Origin: Candidatus Defluviibacterium haderslevense | Lineage (GTDB): Bacteria; Bacteroidota; Bacteroidia; Chitinophagales; Saprospiraceae | Direction of reading: 5' to 3' | DNA: 64,000 nucleotides | NCBI GenBank assembly: GCA_016712225.1 | Contig: JADJRL010000003.1 | Location: 3,175,501-3,239,500 of the forward strand | Shown here: positions 52,199 to 61,742 of the stretch, piece after piece | Numbering within the stretch: the stretch's first letter is position 1 | How the letters are laid out: the number at the start of each line of letters is the position of its first letter | Notes under the pieces: model-generated | The model's input: the letters and a program-made list of their open reading frames with translations, nothing else | Told to the model about the DNA's origin: nothing | Database searches by the model: none | Made by a program: the position numbers and the translations under genes

Positions 52199-52305
52199 GC
52201 TTAGATTTATATCGTGGAATTATTGTTTCAGAAAACGGTATTTTCTAATTTTAAGTATGGATTCCGATATGATGATTTGAGCCTTAGAAAGGAAATTTAT
52301 TTTTC

Positions 52306-52992
52306 ATGTATAGAAAATTAAATATTGAAAAAATAATTGATGCGATTCATTTAATTTCACTAAGAATTAATGATCGATTTCCCGAATCCGGATTGCTAAA
52401 AGTGTGCAACGAGTTAAAAGCTTTGGCGATAATCAGCAAACAAAATATTGAGAGCGTAGATAAACCTTATGCATATTTTAGACTAGCATTTTATTTATTG
52501 ATCTTGATTGCCGCGGCCTCCATATTTTATACTTTTTCTCAATTAAAAGTGGATGAATCCATTACAACTATACAGAATTTTGTAACCGTAAGCGAAGCCA
52601 TGATCAATGAAATAGCCATGATTGGAGCCTCATTTTATTTCTTATACAAATTGGAAGATATCCTAAAACAGAAAATTATTTTAAAGGCTTTAAATGAATT
52701 GAGGACAATAGCACATGTCATCGATATGCATCAATTGACCAAAGATCCATCTTATATGCTTGTAGAACGAACAGAGCATTCACCCACGAGAGAACTAACG
52801 AAGAATGATTTAAGCAGGTATTTGGATTATTGTTCTGAAATGCTTTCGTTAACCTCGAAAGTTGCAGCTATATATGGGAATAACAATAGAGATCAGATGA
52901 TCCTCACTACGATCCATGACATCGAGATACTTTGTTCAAGTCTCTCCGGAAAAATATGGCAAAAAATCGGCTTGAATAATTTGCAAAAGTGA
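52306..52992 (+). CDS. Conserved membrane protein of unknown function, 228 aa
   Basis: A soluble N-terminal part of about 60 residues, one clear membrane segment (LAFYLLILIAAASIFYTF), a second possible one (EIAMIGASFYFLYKL) and a helical C-terminal domain with a Ser/Thr-rich end. The family is not known to me. It is 107 bp after gpx, read in the same direction. Confidence 0.65.
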   Translation: MYRKLNIEKIIDAIHLISLRINDRFPESGLLKVCNELKALAIISKQNIESVDKPYAYFRLAFYLLILIAAASIFYTFSQLKVDESITTIQNFVTVSEAMINEIAMIGASFYFLYKLEDILKQKIILKALNELRTIAHVIDMHQLTKDPSYMLVERTEHSPTRELTKNDLSRYLDYCSEMLSLTSKVAAIYGNNNRDQMILTTIHDIEILCSSLSGKIWQKIGLNNLQK

Positions 52993-53151
52993 GATGATAT
53001 TTAGCTGATATACCCTATGTTGGCTTTATGAAAATCATTTTGGAATATCCTAATTTTTTATTTTTTGAAATCCATGTTTAAACCAAGTTATTAATCAGGA
53101 GTCTATAGATCATCTACAACAATAATTAGCTCACTTTTTAAAAATTTAGTT

Positions 53152-53970
53152 ATGAAAATGTATGGAATAATTGGCTTGCTGATGGCCTTGGTAATGTTAA
53201 GTTCATGCCGAAAAGATTTGGACCTTTTTAGTAATGGATTTACCACAGTTTCTGAAGACTATACCACCCAGCAAGATATACTCGAATCCAATGAAACAGA
53301 AATCTCCGAACAAATCGAAAACGGTTTATTAGCTGTGTCTAGCAGGAGTTTCCCGACCCGAACCTGGTCCAATCCAAAAGGAACTTACCCAAATATCCTT
53401 ACTATAGATTATGGTACTACCGGAGTGACTGGTCCTTATGGAAGAGTTCGTCGTGGTAAGTTGATCATTCAGATTTCCGCCCCACTCAATACACCAGGGT
53501 CTGTTAGAACAGTTAGTCATGATCAATTTTATATTGATGATGTAAAGGTGGATGGTACCGTAACACTAATCAATCAGGGATTAAATACTAAAGGTCAAAA
53601 TACATTTCTTAGGAATGTATCTAATAGGGTCCTAAGCTTTCCTTCAGGAAAAAGTATAAGTTGGAATGCAACACAATATATTACCCATCTGGAAGGATTG
53701 AATACGCCATTAATCAAACTGGATGATGTATATTCCACAAGTGGAACTTCAGAAGGTGTAAATCGTGAAGGAAAACCATTTAGTGTGAATACCAGTGAAC
53801 CTCTAATAACAAAATTCACATGCGCCTATATTGTAGATGGATTGATTTCTGTAACATTTGATTTGAAAACAGTGAGTATAGATTATGGCGATGGAATCTG
53901 TAATAACACCGCAACTCTAATCTTACCTGATGGTAGTACCAGAGAAATAAGCATTAGACGCTGGTGGTAA
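53152..53970 (+). CDS. Hypothetical lipoprotein, 272 aa
   Basis: Signal peptide with lipobox MLSSC, an N-terminal spacer and a beta-rich domain containing NILTIDYGTTGVTGPYGRVRRGKL and a C-terminal YGDGICNNTATLILPDGS. The pattern is seen in other Bacteroidota lipoproteins; no role can be assigned. A clear terminator follows. Confidence 0.75.
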   Translation: MKMYGIIGLLMALVMLSSCRKDLDLFSNGFTTVSEDYTTQQDILESNETEISEQIENGLLAVSSRSFPTRTWSNPKGTYPNILTIDYGTTGVTGPYGRVRRGKLIIQISAPLNTPGSVRTVSHDQFYIDDVKVDGTVTLINQGLNTKGQNTFLRNVSNRVLSFPSGKSISWNATQYITHLEGLNTPLIKLDDVYSTSGTSEGVNREGKPFSVNTSEPLITKFTCAYIVDGLISVTFDLKTVSIDYGDGICNNTATLILPDGSTREISIRRWW

Positions 53971-53991
53971 AAAATATTGATTAAGCTCTAG

Positions 53992-54023
53992 AAAGCCAAG
54001 AGTAATATTTCTTGGCTTTTTTT
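53992..54023. terminator. Rho-independent terminator after the 53152 lipoprotein
   Basis: AAAGCCAAGA pairs with TCTTGGCTTT (10 bp, 8-nt loop), followed by a T-run; it also lies 13 bp past the rmuC stop and could serve both convergent genes. Confidence 0.88.
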
Positions 54024-54035
54024 ATGTAATGTTTT

Positions 54036-55547
54036 TCATAAGGTTTCATTGTTATCATCATTGGGGATGATAATTTCAGGTATTTCCAATGTTGATTCTG
54101 CTGCAGGAAGCATTTCTACATTCCTTAATTCACGATTGATTGCTCGCGTCCGGGTACCTACTACATCATCTAATTGTCCCAACCCGGTTTGAATATTTTT
54201 TTGAGCTTTTTCTAACAATCCTCCAAAGTTTTCGAATTCTTTTTTGACGGTTCCCAATACTTTCCACACTTCACTACTTCTTTTTTGTAATGCCAGTGTT
54301 CGGAATCCCATTTGTAGGCTATTAAGTATGGCCATTAGGGTTGTAGGCCCTGCTACGGTTATTTTAAATTCAGTTCTCAATTGATCTATCAGAGAACTCC
54401 TTCGAATCACTTCTGCATAAATACTTTCAAAGGGGAGAAACATGATGGCGAAGTCTGTTGTATGGGGTGGATCCAAATATTTATCTCTAATGTCTTTGGC
54501 CATTTTTTTTATGACCATTTCTAAATTTTTGGTAGCTGTTTCTATGTCATCCGGTATGGCGTTTTCATAGGCTGCAATCAAATGTTCATAAGTGTCTTTT
54601 GGAAATTTAGCGTCAATGGGCAAATAGACAAAACTGCTTTCATCCTCACTTCGTCCAGGTAATTTGATGGCAAACTCAACAGGGTCGTTACTTCCTTTTT
54701 TAGTTCTTACATTAGCATCATATTGACTCGGGGCAAGAATTTGTTCTAGTAACAAAGCCAACTGAACTTCTCCAACACCACCTCGTAACTTGACGTTGCT
54801 CAACACTTTTTTTAAACCGCCAACATCTGTAGCAATCGTTTGCATTTCACCTAAGCCTTTTTGCACTTCTATCAATTGCTTTCCGACGGTCTCGAAACTT
54901 TGACCCAAGCGATCACTTAAGGTTTTTTCCAACTTCTCTTCGACAGTAACTCGAATGCTCTCCAGTTTTGTTTCAGTGCTTTTTACCAATTCATTTTGTT
55001 TGACATCCATCAGACCAAATTTTTCTCGTTGGAGATCATTGAATGACCTGATGTTTTGATCGAACGTTTCCTGAAATCCTTTGAAGGCAGAAAGCAATGT
55101 TTCTCTGATGAGTTGGTAATCTGCTTTAGCTTGTACATTTATTTTTTCCAACTGCTCAATATTTGAATTGGATAATAGATGCATATTTTTATTAAGTTCT
55201 TCCCGATTAGTTTTATTGTTTTCATCCATTTTTGAAATCAACGCTCCGACTTTTTCATCCAGCGTTTTATTTATTTCTTTTAATGCAAATTGACTTTGGT
55301 CCGAAATATTTTTTAAAGTAAAATTTAATTCGATTCGGTTGTCTTTTGCTATGGTAGCATTTTCCTCACGATTGATTCTAAAATCTTCTTTTAAGTTGTT
55401 TTCTATTTTTGTTAAATTCGATTGTAATTCGATGATTTTGGCTTTGATAAAAGGAAGGTCATTACTGCTTTTGTTGAGAAAGAAGATGAATAACACGATG
55501 ACAACACTGAGTAATATGCCTATGATATATATGATGTAGGTATCCAT
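54036..55547 (-). CDS. rmuC: DNA recombination protein RmuC
   Basis: A 503-residue protein with an N-terminal membrane anchor, a long coiled coil (residues about 30-240) and the RmuC nuclease-like domain: RGGVGEVQLALLLEQIL, VYLPIDAKFPKDTYEHL, IMFLPFESIYAEV and GPTTLMAILNSLQ. This is the normal order and length. RmuC limits inversions and structural recombination in E. coli; the domain is related to PD-(D/E)XK enzymes. Confidence 0.96.
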   Translation of the reverse strand: MDTYIIYIIGILLSVVIVLFIFFLNKSSNDLPFIKAKIIELQSNLTKIENNLKEDFRINREENATIAKDNRIELNFTLKNISDQSQFALKEINKTLDEKVGALISKMDENNKTNREELNKNMHLLSNSNIEQLEKINVQAKADYQLIRETLLSAFKGFQETFDQNIRSFNDLQREKFGLMDVKQNELVKSTETKLESIRVTVEEKLEKTLSDRLGQSFETVGKQLIEVQKGLGEMQTIATDVGGLKKVLSNVKLRGGVGEVQLALLLEQILAPSQYDANVRTKKGSNDPVEFAIKLPGRSEDESSFVYLPIDAKFPKDTYEHLIAAYENAIPDDIETATKNLEMVIKKMAKDIRDKYLDPPHTTDFAIMFLPFESIYAEVIRRSSLIDQLRTEFKITVAGPTTLMAILNSLQMGFRTLALQKRSSEVWKVLGTVKKEFENFGGLLEKAQKNIQTGLGQLDDVVGTRTRAINRELRNVEMLPAAESTLEIPEIIIPNDDNNETL

Positions 55548-55989
55548 ATTATTGATGATTTAATCCATATGAGTGTAAAATCTATTATTTAAAGTGTTGA
55601 AGATAAGGCATAAAGTTAATTTTTTATTTGAATTCAAAGTATGATGCAATGTATTTGATTTTTTTATATAATCAATATATAGTTATGTATTCCACTCATC
55701 TTAAAACATTTCTTATGGTGTAGTACTTTCAAGTATAGATTTGGATGATGCAAAGAGTGTAAAAAGGCCATAATAAAACCATGCTATTCGTGTTCGTCAA
55801 TTATTTTACGTGTTTCATGTATTCTTTTGGCCATTTCGTCATCATATTATTATATGTTTTAATATGATAAGCATTAGTTCAAAGCTAAAAGGATACTTTT
55901 GTCCCTTATTATAATACATTGACTTCTCGTGTTATATAAAAAAATGGAGCTAATATTTTATCAAAAATCGAATGTGTATGACCCAACTT
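55548..55989. other. 442-bp AT-rich gap before the SusC gene
   Basis: Probably contains the divergent promoters of rmuC and susC. No clear consensus promoter, repeat or small gene was seen. Confidence 0.4.
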
Positions 55990-58900
55990 ATGATTAAAAC
56001 AGTTTTCAAAAATGTTGCATTGTCTATAATCTTGTTCTTATTTATTTTAAATTCAACTTTTGGACAAAAAATCAACCTAATTGGTAAAGTTGTTGATTCA
56101 AAAAATAAGCAAGGCTTAGAAGATGTTTATGTTCAAATTAAAGGGAGTAGTTTATCTACCGCTACCAACACGCTTGGAGAATTTTCTTTTTCAATAGACG
56201 ATAAATTTCCAATCATTTTATCGTTCAACTACATCGGCTACACACCTCAGGAGATCTCTGTAAATTCTGGTGATTTTATAACCGTAGCATTAGAAGAAAA
56301 GCGAAATGATTTAGAGGAAATATTAATCGTAAGTGGATATACAGTGCAGAAGAAAAGTGAATTTTCAGGAGCTGTGGCTAATATAGGTAGTAAGCAACTG
56401 TTAACACGACCTGCTGTTAGTTTTGATCAACTCTTAGGTGGTTTAGCTCCAGGTGTGGATATCATTCAACCGACTAATATTCTAAACAACACACCGGTAA
56501 TGAGAATCCGGGGAATCAATTCGATTACATCGGGATTATTTCCATTGGTAGTAGTCGATGGTGTCAGTTTATTCACCGGATATATAGGTGGTGCAATTGG
56601 TAATAATCCACTATCCGATATTAACCCTAATGACATTCAGTCTATTGATATATTGAAAGATGCATCATCTGCTGCGATTTATGGATCCAGAGCAGCTAAT
56701 GGTGTAATGGTGATCACCACTAAGAGAGGTAAAAGAGGTAGAGTAAAAGTTAATTATGATAATTTCTTAAGTGTTAGTACACCTTACAATTTACCTGAAT
56801 TATTAAATGCGGAAGACTATGTGATGATCAAGAATGAAGCTATGGTAAATTCAGGACGTGCGCCCGGTTATGTATTGATGAAGAATCCTGATGGTAGTAC
56901 AGTAAATACCAACTGGTATGATGTGGCATATCGTCCAGGGATTTCCCACGGACACAATGTAAGTATTGCAGGTGCTAATAATTCGACGACCTACTTTTTT
57001 TCTCTAGGTTATAACAATCAGAATAATTTTATTAAGTACAATAGTTTTGAAAGGTACTCAACCCGATTGAATATAGATAATCAATTGAACAAATATATAA
57101 AAATTGGAACCAACGTCAGTTATAGCAATGGTTTAAATATCGGCCCATTAACTGGTGCTATTCCGAGTAACACCTTATCATCTTCTGCATACAATTCACA
57201 ATATATTACAAATGAACCCTTAGCAAGGATGACTTATGTCTTACCGTCCAATGTACCAGTTTACAATCCGGATGGTTCTTATGCTATTCAAAACGGAAAC
57301 AGCGTGGGTTATGGCTTGAATAACCCCAGCACGATCGGAACTATCAATGCCTACAATCTCGCTTACGTTCAGAAGTATGATATAAACTCTTCAGAAAATA
57401 ACAGTCTAATTGGAAATGTATTTGGAGAAATAAACCTTTTGAAAAACTTAAAATTCAGGACAAGTTATGCACTCAATAATTTGTTGAGTGAAAACAAATC
57501 TTTTATGAATCCTATCCATGGTGGAGGTGCTTCATCTAATGGCGTGGCAAGTAATATTTTTACAAAATACAATAGATTTGATTGGGTCAATACATTAAAC
57601 TTTAACCAAAGTTTTGGTCCAAAAAATAATGTCGGTTTACTAGTAGGTTATGAACGAATTAAAACATCCATTGATTCATGGGGTGCACAACGATCCAATA
57701 TTTCTGATCCTTATTACACCAATTATCAGGGAGGTTTTGTAAATATTTCACCGATCGGAAATGTATATTCTGAAAATGCATTACTTTCTTACTTTTCGAA
57801 TTTAACGTATGACTTTTCAAAAAAATATTTTGTAAGTTTAAATTTTAGAAGGGATGGTTTATCTGCTTTGGCTGATGGAAATAAATTTGGAAATTTTGGT
57901 GGTGGATCTTTGGGATGGAATGTTTATAATGAATCATTTTTTCAAAATAGCTCACTCCAAAATATTTTTGGAAATTTAAAACTAAGAGGAAGTTATGGTA
58001 TCGTTGGAAATAGTGAAATAGGGGATTATCCCGCTATTGGAGCATACACATCGGCTACATATGGTGGTGCACCGACATTGGTATATGCACAAGCAGCGAA
58101 TCCGGATCTTAAATGGGAAACCAGTAAGAAATTGGATGTGGGAATTAATTTTTCAATATTAAAAGAAAAAATAAATATTGAATTTGATTATTATAAAAAT
58201 TTAATCGATGGTTTAATTCTAAAAGCACCACAAGCTCTTTCCGCCGGTATACCAGGTAATTATATCAATGCCAATGTTGGTAGCATGTTTAATGAAGGAA
58301 TTGAATTGGGAATAAATGGTAATGTTATTCATAAAGGCCATTTTAAATGGGATATAAATCTTAATTTTTCAACTTTAAAAAATAAAGTAACTTCCTTAGT
58401 AAGTGATGTATATGTTCCAAGCATTTTTGGGGTGCAGAATATGACCCGTGTAGGTTATTCTGTGGGTTCTATTTTTGCAGTTCCAACACTTGGTGTTAAT
58501 CCGGACAACGGATTAATGATGTTTGTCAACAGTGAAGGAAAAACTGTGCAATACAATCATATAGGTTCACCAAGATGGACTTATTTAGACGGTACTGCTG
58601 CACCTGCTATCGATAATTACAAAGATGGTGTCATGCAAGGTCCATCTTTACCTAAATATTTTGGAGGTCTTAATAGTAATATGAGTTATAGAAATTTTGA
58701 ATTAAATATCAATCTGACTTTTGTTGGTGGCAATCAACTCTACAACGGTACACGAGCTACAAATTCAGATCAAAGATATTTTAATAATGGGACATTTATA
58801 AAGGATAGATGGACTACTCCGGGACAAAAAACCGAGATCCAAAAGTTGCAATACGGTGATAATGTATCTGCCGGATTTTCATTTTCAGCAACATCTAAAG

Positions 58901-59154
58901 TTGAAAAAGGTGATTATTTGAAACTTAAGAACATAACTTTAGCATATAATGTACCGATCAAAAAAGAATATTTCAGAAATAAATTTGCATCAGCACGAGT
59001 CTATGTTCAAGCCATTAATTTATATACATTAACCAAGTATAGGGGATCTGATCCTGAAGTTTCGATCAATGGAAATTCAATACATTCTGGAAAAGATCAA
59101 AATGTTCCACCCAATGCTCAGGTATTCTCAGTAGGGATGAACATCGGATTTTAA
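55990..59154 (+). CDS. SusC/RagA-type TonB-linked outer-membrane transporter
   Basis: About 1054 residues. Signal peptide ending near STFGQ; carboxypeptidase-like domain at about 30-110; plug domain with the TonB-linked signature (VRIRGINSI region and SIDILKDASSAAIYGSRAANGVMVITTK); then a 22-strand barrel. The start at 55990 fits the signal peptide; 55972 is possible. With the SusD partner it imports an oligomer, substrate unknown. The maltose operon lies on the far side of the element, so the two were closer before insertion. Confidence 0.95.
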   Translation: MIKTVFKNVALSIILFLFILNSTFGQKINLIGKVVDSKNKQGLEDVYVQIKGSSLSTATNTLGEFSFSIDDKFPIILSFNYIGYTPQEISVNSGDFITVALEEKRNDLEEILIVSGYTVQKKSEFSGAVANIGSKQLLTRPAVSFDQLLGGLAPGVDIIQPTNILNNTPVMRIRGINSITSGLFPLVVVDGVSLFTGYIGGAIGNNPLSDINPNDIQSIDILKDASSAAIYGSRAANGVMVITTKRGKRGRVKVNYDNFLSVSTPYNLPELLNAEDYVMIKNEAMVNSGRAPGYVLMKNPDGSTVNTNWYDVAYRPGISHGHNVSIAGANNSTTYFFSLGYNNQNNFIKYNSFERYSTRLNIDNQLNKYIKIGTNVSYSNGLNIGPLTGAIPSNTLSSSAYNSQYITNEPLARMTYVLPSNVPVYNPDGSYAIQNGNSVGYGLNNPSTIGTINAYNLAYVQKYDINSSENNSLIGNVFGEINLLKNLKFRTSYALNNLLSENKSFMNPIHGGGASSNGVASNIFTKYNRFDWVNTLNFNQSFGPKNNVGLLVGYERIKTSIDSWGAQRSNISDPYYTNYQGGFVNISPIGNVYSENALLSYFSNLTYDFSKKYFVSLNFRRDGLSALADGNKFGNFGGGSLGWNVYNESFFQNSSLQNIFGNLKLRGSYGIVGNSEIGDYPAIGAYTSATYGGAPTLVYAQAANPDLKWETSKKLDVGINFSILKEKINIEFDYYKNLIDGLILKAPQALSAGIPGNYINANVGSMFNEGIELGINGNVIHKGHFKWDINLNFSTLKNKVTSLVSDVYVPSIFGVQNMTRVGYSVGSIFAVPTLGVNPDNGLMMFVNSEGKTVQYNHIGSPRWTYLDGTAAPAIDNYKDGVMQGPSLPKYFGGLNSNMSYRNFELNINLTFVGGNQLYNGTRATNSDQRYFNNGTFIKDRWTTPGQKTEIQKLQYGDNVSAGFSFSATSKVEKGDYLKLKNITLAYNVPIKKEYFRNKFASARVYVQAINLYTLTKYRGSDPEVSINGNSIHSGKDQNVPPNAQVFSVGMNIGF

Positions 59155-59182
59155 TTATTGATTCAGATTACAAATTATTAAA

Positions 59183-60649
59183 ATGAAAAACATGAAAACA
59201 ACAATATATATCAAACTAACAATACTTGCTTTTCTTACTTCTTTTTTGACCTCATGCCAGGGCGATTTTTTAGACACAGTGCCTTCCACAAGTATAAGTG
59301 AAACAGAAGCATTTAATACGCCTGGTAAAATTCAAGGGCAAGTCAATAATTTATATGCTCAATTGCAAAATCCAAATTTTTATGGTGGTCGATATATTGT
59401 TTTTAATGAACAACGTGGTGATGAATTTGGTCAAAATGATGGAAATGCTGCAACGGGTTCAGCAGTGTGGAATCAAAATGTTGCTACTACCAATGAATAT
59501 ATAAATAATGTTTGGTCTGCAGCCTATACAGCTATTAATGCATCAAATATTCTAATCAATAAATTAGCATCAACAAAAGTAGTGTCAGACAGTGTAGCTA
59601 AATTATATACAGCTGAAGCTAAATATGTTCGAGCACTTTCTTATTTAAGTTTAGTTCAAACTTATGCAAAGCCATTTAATTTAGATAAAAATGCATTGGG
59701 AGTTCCATTAAGACTAGCACCGATTACTTCAGCTGGAAATAATGATCTCAAAAGAAGTACTGTAGAAGAAGTATATACTCAAATCATTAAAGATTTGAAT
59801 GAGGCTGAGAATGATTTGCCAACGTCCTATAGCACTTCATATCTTAATACTTCAAGAGCGCATAAGGCTACTGCTATTGCATTGAAGACCAGAGTTTATC
59901 TCAATATGTCTCAATATCAGAATGTATTGAATGAAGGATCTAAAATAGTGCCCGGTGTAGCTCCTTTTCGCTATAGTGCCGGTGCTGTAACACATGCCTT
60001 GGAAGCTAATATTCTGAATGTATTTACAGGAAGCTATACCGGAACTGAAGCTATATTTTCAATTCCTTTTGCAAATTCCACTACTGAAACGCCTCCATCC
60101 CAGTTTTCACTTGCTTTTAATTATTTGTCCCAACCGATCATTTTTTTAGCTACGCTTGGTATAGTTGGGAATCCTGCTTTTTCAGATAATCAAGATGCCA
60201 GATCTACATTAATTACGTTTGATGCAGCAAAACATAAAGTATTGAAGAAATTTGCTATTTCTACAGCACCATTTAGAGACTATGTACCGGTCATTCGATA
60301 TGCTGAGGTTTTATTAAATTGTTCAGAAGCAGCAGCTAAATTAAATGATATCAATTATTCAGTAGAATTATTAAAAGCAGTTAGAAATCGTTCCAACCCA
60401 AACTATGTTTTTCCAGCTGAGGAACTACAAGGACCAGACAAAATAATTGAAACCATAATTACCGAACGCCGAATAGAATTATTAGGTGAAGGATTTAGGT
60501 TGATGGATTTGCAACGATTGACCAAAACGCTTCCGGCAAAGACTGGAAGTATCGGGACAGCTCCTGAAGTGTTGGTTACGGCTAAAAATTATATTTGGCC
60601 TATTCCGAGCGGAGAATTATCTACCAATAAATTATGTGAACCAAATTAG
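59183..60649 (+). CDS. SusD/RagB-type surface nutrient-binding lipoprotein
   Basis: A 488-residue lipoprotein (lipobox FLTSC) with the SusD fold: GDFLDTVPSTSISE at the start, TPR-like helices including AEAKYVRALSYLSLVQTYA, the RYAEVLLNCSEAAAKL segment, ITERRIELLGEGFRLMDLQR and a C-terminal WPIPSGEL. It is 28 bp after susC in the usual order. It caps the SusC channel and binds glycan or peptide outside the cell. The substrate cannot be inferred; no hydrolase or anti-sigma gene is adjacent. Confidence 0.95.
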   Translation: MKNMKTTIYIKLTILAFLTSFLTSCQGDFLDTVPSTSISETEAFNTPGKIQGQVNNLYAQLQNPNFYGGRYIVFNEQRGDEFGQNDGNAATGSAVWNQNVATTNEYINNVWSAAYTAINASNILINKLASTKVVSDSVAKLYTAEAKYVRALSYLSLVQTYAKPFNLDKNALGVPLRLAPITSAGNNDLKRSTVEEVYTQIIKDLNEAENDLPTSYSTSYLNTSRAHKATAIALKTRVYLNMSQYQNVLNEGSKIVPGVAPFRYSAGAVTHALEANILNVFTGSYTGTEAIFSIPFANSTTETPPSQFSLAFNYLSQPIIFLATLGIVGNPAFSDNQDARSTLITFDAAKHKVLKKFAISTAPFRDYVPVIRYAEVLLNCSEAAAKLNDINYSVELLKAVRNRSNPNYVFPAEELQGPDKIIETIITERRIELLGEGFRLMDLQRLTKTLPAKTGSIGTAPEVLVTAKNYIWPIPSGELSTNKLCEPN

Positions 60650-60818
60650 ACTGATTGATATTGGGTTTGATGATACTTATGAATAAGAGAGAAGTCGATT
60701 AATACGCATGGATGTGCTTAAACTTTTATCGAGCCAATATTAGCTTATTCAAAATTCTATTGCTTTCTTGAACTTGTTGGAAATAACTTATGTTCTTTGC
60801 ATAACAAAAATTTCCAAC

Positions 60819-61727
60819 ATGATTTTTTTCGCTTTAGCTCTTATTGCCTTGGCAGCATTTTTAGTATTAACTCAACGAGATAAGCATCCTAATCTCCAAC
60901 AAATGGGTCGATATTTTAGAGTTGCTAGTTTTATTTTACTTGCCTTAGGTTTTTTTACTTCTTGTTTTGTTCAAATTGAAGCTGGGTATATCGGCGTAAA
61001 GTCTCTGTTTGGTAAGATTCAGGAAGATGTGCTTTACCCGGGCTTGCATGTCATTAACCCGCTACTTACCATAACACAAATGGATACCAAAACGCAAAAT
61101 TATACCATGAGCGGGGTTCATGATGAAGGAACCAAGTCAGGAGATGATGCTATAAGAGCCTTGACTAAAGATGGACTTGAGGTTGTTATTGATGTTACAG
61201 TTCTTTATAGAATTATTGCCAATTCAGCTCCAAAGATCATCAATGAAACAGGTGTGGATTATCAGGATAAAGTGATCAGACCTACAGCCAGAACCAAGAT
61301 TAGAGACTATACCGTTTATTATGATGCCGTAGAATTATATTCCAGTAAAAGAGATGCCTTTCAATTGCAGATTTTTAAAAGTATAGAAATCGATTTTGCT
61401 TCACGTGGTTTAGTCTTAGAACAATTAATGGTTAGAAATATTAGTCTTCCAACACCGGTTAAAACTGCGATTGAAGATAAAATTCGTGCTGAGCAAGATG
61501 CACAAAAAATGCAATTTGTATTACAAAAAGAACGGCAAGAAGCCGAACGAAAAAGGGTAGAAGCACAAGGTATCGCCGATTACCAAAAAATTATCAATAC
61601 AGGTTTGACCGATAAACAATTGGAGTACGAAATGATCAAAGCTTACAAAGAATTAGCTACATCACAAAATGCTAAAGTCATCGTCATGAATGGTAAAAAT
61701 GCACCCTTATTAATTAATGGTAATTAA
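60819..61727 (+). CDS. SPFH/band-7 (prohibitin-like) membrane protein
   Basis: About 302 residues. Start at 60819 gives two N-terminal hydrophobic segments, then the band-7 domain (EAGYIGVKSLFGKIQEDVLYPGLHVINPL, through VDVTVLYRI-like strands) and a C-terminal coiled coil with RQEAERKRVEAQGIADYQKI, typical of prohibitin and HflC-like proteins. Such proteins form ring scaffolds that control membrane proteases. The frame from 60768 is probably not the true start. Confidence 0.88.
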   Translation: MIFFALALIALAAFLVLTQRDKHPNLQQMGRYFRVASFILLALGFFTSCFVQIEAGYIGVKSLFGKIQEDVLYPGLHVINPLLTITQMDTKTQNYTMSGVHDEGTKSGDDAIRALTKDGLEVVIDVTVLYRIIANSAPKIINETGVDYQDKVIRPTARTKIRDYTVYYDAVELYSSKRDAFQLQIFKSIEIDFASRGLVLEQLMVRNISLPTPVKTAIEDKIRAEQDAQKMQFVLQKERQEAERKRVEAQGIADYQKIINTGLTDKQLEYEMIKAYKELATSQNAKVIVMNGKNAPLLINGN

Positions 61728-61742
61728 TGTAATATTTTATTT

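Noticed and set aside
55990..60649. SusC/SusD pair as cargo of the island
   Set aside because: It lies outside attR by more than 4 kb, with chromosomal genes in between.
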